Assembly: GCA_947044365.1 (NCBI GenBank)
Contig: OX345636.1
Span: 49,268,896-49,332,895, forward strand
Length of the DNA stretch: 64,000 nt
Direction: 5' to 3'
Source: Petrosia ficiformis
Lineage: Eukaryota; Porifera; Demospongiae; Haplosclerida; Petrosiidae
The notes beneath the pieces were generated by a model that did no database searches, was not told where the DNA came from, and worked only from the letters and a program-made list of their open reading frames with translations. Within the stretch, counting starts at the first letter, position 1. Each line of letters opens with the position of its first letter. This document shows positions 13,201-25,600 of this stretch, piece after piece. Position numbers and translations under genes: made by a program.

Positions 13201-16200
13201 ATTCAATCTATTACAATAACTACTCCTTTATTGTCGTCACAATCTGTGCTTAAATTACTTTAGAGTCCATGAAATTGGAAAGCGATGGACCGGATTGGTC
13301 TTACTTCACATATGATATAGGAATGTTATAAATATACTTGCTAGATTTTCTACATTTATATTACCATTGTTATTGCTGGTAATTACAATAACTTACTGTG
13401 TACTTATGGAGTAAGGACTGGATTGATTATCCATGCATTATGAGTAAATTATATTTGTCACTTTTAAATTAATTTGAGATGTTTATTTCAAGTTGTGATC
13501 ATACAATTACTACTCCTTCAATGTTGTTACAATCTGATTTTTTGAATATATACTACATCACATTAGATATAGGAATGTTAGTGACTTCAACTAATATGTA
13601 TAATGATCAGTATAGATGAATACTTGCTAGAGTTGCAGAGATTTCAGGACTTGTATTTCAGTAAAAATTATTATTATACTAGTATGTTCTTCTAGAGTAA
13701 GGACTGGATTCATTATTCATCACTGATGAGTAAACTATCTGTTATTTGAAGTGTTTCAATAGTTGTTCAATCTAATAAAGTAACCTCTCTCTGACTTTCA
13801 ATATTGTCACAATCTATTCTTCAATTAATATTTCTTTACAATACATGAACTTTGGACTGGATTGGTATTACATCACATTTGATATGGGAAAGCTAGAGAT
13901 TTCAATTATATGTATAATGAACAGTATAGATAAATACTTGCCAGAATGTCTATATTACGATTATTATTACTGGTAATTACAGAACACATAGACGTACATA
14001 TGGATAAAGGACTGGGATCGTTTACCATCCCTTATGAATAAATTATATTTGTTGTCTTCAAGTTTATTTGAAGTGTTTCAATATTAAGCTCAATCTCATA
14101 AAATAACTACTCCTTCAGTGTCATCACAATTTGTGCTGAAGTTGGAAAGCTAATGACTGGATCGGTATTACATTACATATTAGATATAGGATTTCAATTA
14201 TATGTACAATGAAAAGTATAAATAAATACTTGGCAGAGGTTCAGAGCTTTCAGGACTTGCAAACTATTATTATACTAATAACTAAATAATGTACTATGTA
14301 ATTATGGAGTAAGGACTGGATTCATTATCCATCACTAATGAGTAAATCATCTTTTGACCTTTAAGCTCATTTAAAGTGTTTCTATAGGTGTTCAGTCAAA
14401 TACAATAACTACTCTTTGACTTCCAATGTTGTCACAATCTGTACTATATAGAATTTCTGAAGTTGGAAAGCTATGTATGGGATTTGTATGACTTTCAATA
14501 TTATCTATACCTCTACCTATAATTATTTTTAGAATACCTGAAGTTGAAAGCTATGGACCGGATTTGTATTAAATTTTCATAGGAAAGTTAGTGATTGCGA
14601 TAGATGAGTATAAATAAATACTTTCCAAAGTTTCAGATATGTATTTCAAGTACAACTATTAATATTAGTGTTAATTAAATCTAATACAAAATGTATATGG
14701 ATTAAGGAGTGGATTCATTTTTCCATCTCTTATGAGTAAATTTTCATTTTGTTTATTGGAAGTGTTTGAATAACTACTCTGTCTGACATTCAACCTATAC
14801 CTCCAAATATAATAATTTTTAGAATACATTCATTTTTGCATTTGGTTTGGACCGGATTTGTACTAGATCACATTAGGAATGCTAGGGATTTCAACTATTA
14901 TGTATAATTATCAGTATAGATAAATACTCGGCAGAGTTTCAGATTTGTATTTCAAATACAACTATTTATATTACAAAATATAATACAAGCATATGGATTA
15001 TTTTCAATCTGTTATAGGTATTAATTGATCATTGTCATATTTAAGCTTATTTGAAGAGTTTCAATCCAATACAATAACTACTTTCTAAATGTTTTTAGTA
15101 ATTAGGAAATTTGAAATCTATGGACCAGATTGGTGTTCCATAGCATTAGATGTAGGAAAGTTAGTAATTTCAATTATTATGTGTAATGAACAGTGTAGAT
15201 AAATACTTGCCACAGTTTCAGAGATTTCAGGACTTGTATTTCAGTAAAAACTATTAATATAAGGATAAATACATATCACTTAAGGAGTATGGACCAGATT
15301 CGTTATCCATCACTGATGAGTAAATTATCTTTTCACCTTTAAGCTTATTTGAAGTGTTTCAGTAGGTGTTCAATCTAATACAATAACCTTTCTCTTTGAC
15401 TTTCAATATTGTCACAATCTGTATATATTTAAATTTCATTAAAATACATGAAATTGGAAAGCTATGGACCGGATTGGTATTACTTCACATATGATATAGG
15501 AAAGTTAGTGATTTCAATTATACATATAAAGAACACATGAATGAAATACTTGCCATAATTTCTACATATATGTGTATTAGCTACCATTATTATTACTGAT
15601 AACTACTCCTTTAATGTCGTCACAATCTGTGCACTTTAGAGTCCATGTAATTGGAAAGGTATGGACTGGATTGGTATTACTTCACATATGATATAGGAAA
15701 GTTAGTAATTTCAATTATACGTATAAGGAACAGTATGGATAAATACTTGCCAGAATTTCTACTTTTATATTACCATTATTATTACTGGTAATAATATATC
15801 ACATAGTGTACTTATGGATTAAGGACCAGATTCATTATCCATGACTCATTTTGTTTTGTTGTTTTTAATTTAATTTCAAGTGGTGATCAATCTGATATAA
15901 TAACTACTATTTCTGACTTCCAATGTTGTCACCTTCACCATTTTTAGAATACATAAAGGCTGAAATTTATTTGCAGGATTGTTATTACATCACATTAGAT
16001 ATAGGAAATTTAGCGATTTCACACACGCAGTCCTTCCATATTTACAGGTGGAACATAGTAGTTCTTTTTCACCACTGTACACAATTCCAAAGCTTTCATC
16101 TGCCATTACACATATGGCTCCTTCACTACCAACTTCATTATAAGTGGGAAATTCCTAAGAATAAAGAAATATCTTTAGCATTATCAATGAGGGGATGACA

Positions 16201-19200
16201 TACAATTGATGATTCCTCCAAATTTAACTCAGAAACTGGAAAATCAAAGGCAGAATAAGAATGATCTGTAAAAAGAGTATAAACAGTAAAGTTCACCTGT
16301 AAAGACATATATAATTGATAAGCACCTTTCAAGTCATACTCTGCTGATATACCATGAAGTCCATCAATACATTCGCAAGCAAAATGCTTGACAGTTTCAA
16401 TATGATAACATTCAGGATAGGTATTGTTAACTTCTGTGAAATTGTTATCTATATATGTGTTGAGCCCCAATAGATACTCTTTTCGTCTGTTATTACAACT
16501 GCACCAGTACATCCAAAAACAATCACCAAGAAAGCACTTTCCACAACGTGATACAAATGAATATCTGTGTGGCTATAGATATTTAAAATTGAATAAACAC
16601 CTGTAGTACTGCATAATCATACTATACTACTATTATACATATATCAAACTAGATGTCTTTGAGCTATTTTGGGAATTAATACAGAAAAGGATCATGAACA
16701 TCAGTATAATTCAAGCTTATTACTCCAGAGTTTTACTATAAGTGAATGAGTTATAGAAGAAAAATCTTGTACAACAAAGTTCCTTAATGTGCTGTCACAC
16801 AAAGCAAGTGCTTTGTGAACTTTTAATTCATAATAGTACAACTCACTGTCTGTAATGAATCCAACTTCATCTTTTTTCTTCACCTAATGATTTAATTTGT
16901 AATTACAGACAAATCTTACACCTATTATATATGCTGTCCTCACATTTGAATCCCATGCCTTATCTACTTCACTTGTACCACCTATAGATTGTATATTATA
17001 ACCTTCAGAACAATGAATCATCAGATATATCACTGTTGTGAAGTCTTGACGAGTATTGCTAAAATAATATGTCTGGTAACAAATATGGTGGCAATAATAC
17101 CCATACAAATATTTGACCTTTCCTGTGGAATGTTGAGTATACGTAGGCCTTTTAGCGTAACTTTCTAAAGATGTCTCCCCACCTAAGAAAATCATTTGCA
17201 CAATTATTAATTTTTGAAACAGTACATAATTCTTACTTTGCCTTTGTCTTTTTAGATTTTTGTTACTGAAATTGTATTTATATTCTCCAGCCCTTCTAAC
17301 TTCCTTCCAAGTCAACTCCATGTGTCTTGGTATAAGCCGAGCAGGATAACCCTGAAAACCATGCATTAAGGTAATTACAAAGTAGTTAGTTTATGAGATT
17401 CCATTGCAATCCACAATAGTTGTAAACTCATGTATTGCCATTATTATACATAGTATTCAAACAAACAATTCTTCTCTAAACTATTTTATTTCACAATTAA
17501 ATCAATGAGATAAGATTAAAGCATAAATAGAAAATAAATACCTTTTCTAGAGGAGTTTGAACTTTTTTTTCTTCCTTAATTCTTTCAGCCATTATCATAA
17601 ACTTAAAAACTAATCATAATTAATTATTCTTGCAAAGCATAATTTATTTTTTTTAATTATCTTTATTAGGCACTTAGCAGTCTTCAAATCAGAAGTTATG
17701 TAATAGCCTTAGCAACTAGCTAGAAGAATTGACTTACAATAAGCATGTCATAATATAAGATATAATTAAATAATTATTGAGTATAAAAACAAAAATTCCT
17801 ATGGACGATATTTATTTTAGAGATAATTATTATACTAATAGTTAGAATGTGAATGGTGTACTTTTAGCTGTGATCATGTTTCTGTATTCCTTTACAGTCA
17901 GGAGCACTCTAGTATTGAATGAAATTGAAGATTGCCAGTGCTGTTAATAACTACTGCTATATTAAACTCATTTGGAAATTAGGAAGTACAATGAAATGAA
18001 GAACAGCATTGAAACCAAAATTAATATCTCTAGGAGATGAGAAATGCATAGTCTAACTAAAAGGAAAAGTAAAACACTGCATTTTTACTATAATATATCT
18101 CTATTATAATATTGATAATGATTATGTAATGTTGTGTCTAGTAGATTGATTTTCAGTTTTCTTTTTCATAAATTGGTTTAGAGATGGTTTTCATCAGTAT
18201 AAATTTTGTAATACCATGCTACTTTTTTTCACTTATTGATTTCAATAATAATTATTATGTGTAATGAAATGTATGGATAAATACTTGACAGACTTTCAGA
18301 GTTTCCTGGACGTGTATTTCAGCAATATTCCAACTTCATGAATTCTACAGACATCTAAGTACAGATAGTTAAGGAGTAGGTTATTGTATTTGATTGAACA
18401 CCTATTGAAACACTTCAAATAAGCTTACTCATAATTGATAGATAATGAATCTGCTCCTTACTCTATAAGTACAAGTACATAGTACGTTATATAATTAACA
18501 GTATATATAATAATAATTATTGTTATATATACTGTTAATTATATAACGTACTACTAGTCTGTCAAGTATTTATCCATACATTTCATTACACATAATAATT
18601 ATTATTGAAATCACTATCTTTCCTATATCTAATGTGATGTAATGCCAATCCGGTCCATAGCTAATTTAAGTACATATTGTAACCACATTGAAAGTCAAAG
18701 AGACTAGTTATTATATTAGATGGAACACCTGTTGAAACACTTCAAATCAATTGCAAAACAACAAAGACAATTTACTCATAAATTTTGGATAATGAATCCG
18801 GTCCTTACTCCATGAGCACATAGTACGTTATATAATTATCAGTAAAATAATCCTTAAATACAAGTTCTGAAAGCTTTCAAACTCTGGCAAGTATTTATTT
18901 ATACTGTTCTTTATACATATAATTGAAATCACTATCTTTCCTATATCTAATGTGATGTAATGCCAATCCGGTCCATAGCTTTCCAACTTTATGTATTGTA
19001 AAGAAATTTAAGTACATATTGTGACAACATTGAAAGTCAAAGAGACTAGTTATTATATTAGATGAAACACCTGTTGAAACACTTTAAATCAATTGAAAAA
19101 CAACAAAAACAATTTAGTCATAATTGATGTATGATGAATCCGGTCCTTACTCCATAAGCACATAATACGTTATGTAATTGTCAGTACAATAATAGTTATT

Positions 19201-19564
19201 ACTGAAATACAAGTTCTGAAAGCTCTGAAACTCTGGCAAGTATATATTTATCTACACTGACTATCGCAATCACTAACTTTCCTATTATGTAATGCGAATC
19301 AGGTCGATAGCTTTGGAACTTCGTGTATTGTTATGTACAGATGCGATATCCGGTGCGTGGAATAGGAGAGTGTTGTATGGGTTAAAATTTATCTGGTATT
19401 CGGTCCTCTTAACCGGTTGATTTCCCAAAACGTACACTTTTAATATATGATATCCCTGCTGTACTCGTGAACGATCTTTGATGTGGTTGTATAACTGCCC
19501 TGTGGTCGGGGATATATGCCATATATACGCCCTGTCGGCTCTTTGATGTTTCTGCTAACTATGG

Positions 19565-19600
<36 letters not shown>

Positions 19601-22600
19601 TACATACACATATATACATAATTATATCTATGTATATACATCAGGACTGTGTTACTAATTGATGCATTCGCAATATCTTCTTCGTTTTTATTTGCAAGAG
19701 GAAACTGTTACATTTTCTAATTATTTATTGCAATGGACATCACATGACAAGAACTCTTATTGCATTACTCTTATTTTACTGCAGTCCACAGGTTATATTA
19801 TTCATGTTTATACTTAGTCTCACTGGCCTGCCTGTATTTGGGAGGCCCCGAGATAACAGTCTGATGACTCTCGTTGACTTTCCATTACAAGTAAAAATGT
19901 GGAAAAACACCCGGTCCGGAAACTTTCCGTAGCATTTCTACTATTAAAATTGAAAACGTTTTATAGCACATGTGCTATTGAAATCCAGAAACTGTTAGAA
20001 CTGTGCTTGTTTATTGAAGTTCGCAAACTGTTAGAACTGTGCTTGTTTGTGGGATGGCGAGAAAGTGTGCTATTGGAGTTAAATATTTTCTACAATGGAG
20101 GAATGACTGGAATTGGATGTCAATATGAGTCCATGATTAAGCTTGCTTGTCAAAAAAACAGGACTGAGTGATCTTCAAGTTAAGGTAGGAGTTCTAATGC
20201 TAAAGAATGTGTTACTATATTTCCAAAATCTAAATTTCAGTTGGTAAGGAATGTCTACAGTGAGACAATAACTCCACCCAAGTGCGAGCTAGTCACTATT
20301 CAGTAAGGGGAGGAGTATTGGTGTGCATACTCCATATGTGTGACCTATTTCCACATTTTGCATCTGGTTACGTATTTACCTTTTGACATTAAAGTAGTTC
20401 AGTAGCTTTGATATAAAATACATGATTTAATACTGGTTACGAAGATATGTCTATATAACCATCTGCCGATGTATATATGTTTCTATTCGGGCTTTTTTTA
20501 TATTTCTTTCACATGTTTCATGATGTATTCCTCTGAGACTGCACAGTTGGCTATATAAATCTCAATTATATAGCCAACTGCTTGGAGCTAAATATCATTA
20601 AAACAGTTTAATGCATGTATCATACTATGTGACAGTGGATGTGAAAATCAGTCATTTGGCAAATAATGATTTTTTCTAATGCTTACCTATAAATGTTTAT
20701 TATATATACAGGCAGACAACTATATCCAAAAAGAGCAACTATTAGATTTAGTTGCTTTCCTATACAAAAATTGCTGAATAAAAAATGTTGTAAGGTAGGT
20801 TTTGAAAAAAAATTTGCCAGTTGACTGATTTTCGCACGCATGTTCACATATAATTACAGTAAACCTTTGCCTACTGTCAGGGGTTAATAAATATATATAC
20901 AGTATATATAATTAACTATTTTGACATTTCATGTGTAGAGTTGGATTAGACTCAAAACATTTCATTTGAAACATGCTGGTAGTTTTGAAGTGCCCAGACA
21001 AAGGCAGATTACTCCATGGCAACAGCATCTGAAGAACTATTCTGATACTGTTGATGGTAATAATGATGCTTATATTAATAATTTAATCTTTTGAGCTTTG
21101 ATTTGTTTAAAGGAAAATGGTCGGTGATGTGGTTAACTTTAACAAGAAAGCAAAGGTAATCTATGATGAGATGTCACAGGAGCAGAAGTTTACATTAAAG
21201 AATCAAGCAGAAGCAAGCTCCAAAGCTACTGTTTTCTTACAAAGAATAAAATTCAGAAGGAAGGATGGAGAATAATTGAAAAGATTGGCAAGGATGTGAG
21301 CTATTCTATTATAAAACCTTTTGTTTATTTAAATTAATTGTGATTATTTTGTTTGACTTTTACAGTTGAAGAAACTTGAAGAAATAGGATTTCATCCATT
21401 TGTGTTTGGTGTGTTTGAAAGAAGTGTGGAAATGAATGGAGTACACTGAGTCTGTGTCATTGTTTCACTTTAGCTTCTATATTATATTTAGATTATTTAC
21501 ATGCTGTTCTTGTTGCAGGTAAATTATATATTTATAAGATTATTATAATATTTTCGTTATTTAAGTGTTCATGCAGTCTTTCTTGATATTAGCTAACCCA
21601 CCAACATTTGGAACATTTACAAGAGGAAAGTTTGCTGAGTCTAGACAGACTGCCACTTTCTCCACAAATCAGAAAGCTACCTTGTCTAATGACCAGTTAT
21701 CCTCTGTAACTAAACTGAATGATAGTTTCAACACGGATTCTGAATCCACTTTAACTGATGCATATTTAATTGGAAATGCAACAAGTGAATTATAATGACA
21801 ATTATTGCATATACTGAAATTGTTGTTGAGTTAGTATCATAGTAGTTGCTTTTTGCATGACTTGTTGTGTATATTATATTAGATAATATTTGGTATAGTT
21901 GATTTGTGTAAAACATTAACTTCTCCAGTTCTTTTAAAATCATAAAAGGGTATCTGAATACTTTCAAAGCTCTTCATAGGGAATTACCACATCCTTTACA
22001 CTATATACCAAAACTGACAACAAAATGTAGTTCTAAACAGTAATCCGAGGTTAGATGAGGTTGAAGTTGATGAATTCGGCTTTTGAAAAATGAAATGGAA
22101 ATTAATCTGGAGCCTTCTACTTTTATTTCATGCCTTTGAGGGACATACATATATACATATAAAAAAAGGGTCTGAACAATTACAGATCAATAAGAGATTT
22201 AATTTGTATATCTATAATTACTCAAGTATGAAATCAAAACAAAGCAATGTTATCAACTTCTAGTATGGATGACTGGAGCTCAGAATCTTCTGATTCTGAA
22301 AGTCCCAGTGATGAGTATTAGTATATTCTTAATGAATTTTGAGGTACAAAATGATCAAACAATATAATCACAATAATTGTCGTCAGTTCAACATAAATAT
22401 ATGAACCCAGCTTGTGAAAATATGCCACAAAATAAAGTGTTCAATCTTACAATTTAGCTTTTGTAACACCATTAATATTTCAAACGACCATTTCAATCTG
22501 TTCTGTGATGTATTTAGATATTAATGTGATGTGTACAATGTTCAGGTGGTTCTTTATTACTGTATGTGTTAACTAATTATCACTATCTTATTATTTATTG

Positions 22601-25600
22601 TACTTGTTTAAACAGGTTTTACTGCAGGAAATTCTAGTATGACGATCACATGAATATTCTAGAATTTAAGTTGTGTATATATATATAATCAATAATTATT
22701 GTGTTAGTTCAGTTGAGTTCAATAAATGATCCCAGTATCTTAAAATATAACATGTTCAACAAAGCTATTGATCCTTTGTTAAATGCTGTGGATGGGTGAG
22801 ATTCTATTGTGACAATTGTTGAATTAATAATAGAAATTTTATCATTATAATATCTCAAAAAAACAATCCATTGTCTCCGTATAATTGCTGACCAAATACG
22901 GTTCTTCTTTTCTTCCTGAAGATCTCTTAAATGACGATTCTGGTAATTCAAATAATGTTCTCCATCAACTTCCCATCTACCATGATTGAGTTCAATAACC
23001 TTTAGTCTTTCTAGTTTCTAAAACTCTGAAAATGTTGCACAAAGACGTGTTTACATTTTACTATACCACATGCAATGTATTGTTCAAACCTTGTGATCTT
23101 ATGTTCTAACTTGTTCTTCAGATAATGTTTTGTGACTGTACTCATTTCATCTTTCAATCCATAATACAATTGTAATTCTATGAAGTAAGTATATTCCCAG
23201 GCTATAGAATAAAAAATTTAAAATGTCTGCATTGTCATCAAATTACTTGTGCATTTACTCTGTTCAGTAGGTAATGAAGTTGAATGTGAATTCCTTGATT
23301 CATCAACCAGCTGCAAAACATCACTGTCATCTAACTTATCTGTGAGATTATGAGTAAATCACAGTGACAAACACACATTAAACTAACATTGTGAAGCAAG
23401 ATCTTTTAAATTTTCTTTTGCAACAGCTTTAAAACTTTGTGCTTTCTCTAATCGTTCAGTCAAATTCAGATCCAACACAACAGTTTAAATCATTTAATAC
23501 AATATACATTTTTGAATGGGCATGCATGCCTATACTGACATACATACCTTCTGCTTCTTTTTTGTATTCGTAATAATTCAATGCTGAACTAAGAATATCA
23601 AGGTGATGAGATGGCCGCATTTCTTTTGTCATCCTTGAAAACCTACAGAGAAATGACCACATTCTCTCCATTACTTTTCCATCAGAAAGTCCTATACCAC
23701 TGCATCTCAGTGGGGCCAAAGTCAACTAAAGAAAGAAGGAACAGAAATTAAACCAGTGTTAACTTACTGCATGTATAAGCCATGATATACACCTGACATT
23801 TTGCTCTGTGACCATATGCATGAAACACTGGAATGGCAAGACATAACGATTGGGACGTGATCTGCAATGTATAACCTCATCATGAGCCTAAAAGTGTCCA
23901 TTTTAGTAGGCATAATAGCTACAGTACCTCCTTGTATCTAACCTTTAAATGACGTTCTAATGTGCAAGCAATATCATACATCGTTATAACATCAACATTT
24001 TCAGAATATGATAGCACTTTCTGCAGAATATATACTACATATGCTATTCTATAGTTAATTAATGAAAGGAAAATTTTATAAGTGAATTAAGCAAAATGAT
24101 ACAGTTTTAAAAATACCTTTCACCATGTTTCAGACTTATGAACATGCATCAAAGGCATTTCATGTCGACATGCAAGCACAGCCAAATACTGCAATCTCAT
24201 CTGATGCATGGAATTTAGTAGAGGATCTTAGTGGGTTTCCAGCTAGAAAAGAGTTGCACTCCTATGATATGAATATATAATTAAAAGAAGCCTTGATAAA
24301 CTTTTCATACATTATTGTGATCTACACGTTTGCCAATTTATTAACTTCCACTTGAAACAAGAAGTAGAGATTTTCATTTAAAGGTTCAGAATAGCTAATA
24401 CCAGCACTTTTCTTTCTAGGTAGACCAAATAGGGCATCCATTGAAATAACCACAGTACCATTTTACTAAATACATAATATACAATGTATATAATGACTAC
24501 AGTACTGACTGAAGCACCTTTGGACAGGCTGGACATATTCCCACTATCCAATTCATGGCAAAGGAAACTAAGATGGCATAGCTGGCTTTTCATAAACCTG
24601 CAAATAGAATCAATAATATACTTGTAACAAAATAAATCAAACATCATATACCAATATTCCTCAAAGGAATCAATGAGAGAGTCATAAACATCTCGCCGCT
24701 GACCATGAAAGTTGTAATTCAGTTTTGTAAAAAGGGATCATTCACATACCTTAACTACTAAATATATGGACATTTGAAGTATAGAGCCTCTTTCAAGGAT
24801 ACTGACACTCTAAAAGTAATGCTTCACACCAATCCAAAAGGTCAAAACAGAATGCATATCTTGGATTTTGAGGTGTAGCAGGCCACAGACATACTCTCAC
24901 CAATGTTACAGCTATGGGTTCACAGCAAACACCATTCTATGCTCTAATCCTAAAAAATAAACCAGCCATTATTATATTTTGTAATTCACTTATTCATTAT
25001 TACCATCTTTATCCAAGCAACAGATTATTACTTACCTTTTAGTATCACATCTCCAAACCACTGTCAACATGTATTTTAGGTACTTTACTTCTAGTATCAT
25101 CATGAGAAATTGGTAGCTCTCGTTTGAGATTTAAACTCCCTCTTGGTATTCTTTTAAACGTAGACTTTCCTGCAGTTGAACGTTGACAAACTTTCACAGA
25201 AGGCAGCATTATCCTCTTCGCCATCTTATTTCCAATTTCAATAGCACATGTGCTATAAAACGTTTTCAATTTTAATAGTAGAATTGCTACGGAAAGTTTC
25301 CGGACCGGGTGGGAAAAATCATGCGTGCAGAAAACTATAATCTAATACTCACATAAGCATCAAATCCCTGCAAAAGCTCTGTAATGCTTCTTCCTAGATG
25401 GGCCTCAGTTCCTTAAGGTGCAAAAGTTTCAGTGAGTCCGACATAACTCCAGAGACATAGTTTTAGAAATATGTAGCCATACTGAGGTGATCAGTAGCAT
25501 GTTTGATACTGCCATTCTATGAAGCTACATGTACATATACATTGAAATTTCATTAGTTTTTGAACACACTATCATAATATTACTAATTTAGCTGAGAATC

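Larger units (their letters stand above)
19908..25311 (-). mobile_element. KDZ (Kyakuja-Dileera-Zisupton) DNA transposon, structurally complete
   Basis: The 5,404-bp unit starts and ends with 77-bp terminal inverted repeats (19908-19984 and 25235-25311; outer end CACCCGGTCCGGAAACTTTC) that differ at one base. GGAAAAA at 19901-19907 and 25312-25318 is an apparent 7-bp target duplication. Inside are a minus-strand multi-exon KDZ transposase and a plus-strand multi-exon gene with an HMG-box-like segment. The near-identical TIRs and the readable catalytic motifs argue for a fairly recent insertion. It lies in the intron between cassette exons 3 and 4 of the + strand host gene. KDZ elements are reported to make roughly 8-bp duplications, so 7 bp is slightly off. 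Confidence 0.85.

Noticed and set aside
11830..16030. CRISPR-like direct repeat array
   Set aside because: Monomers are 200-330 bp with no short-repeat/spacer layout, in eukaryotic DNA.
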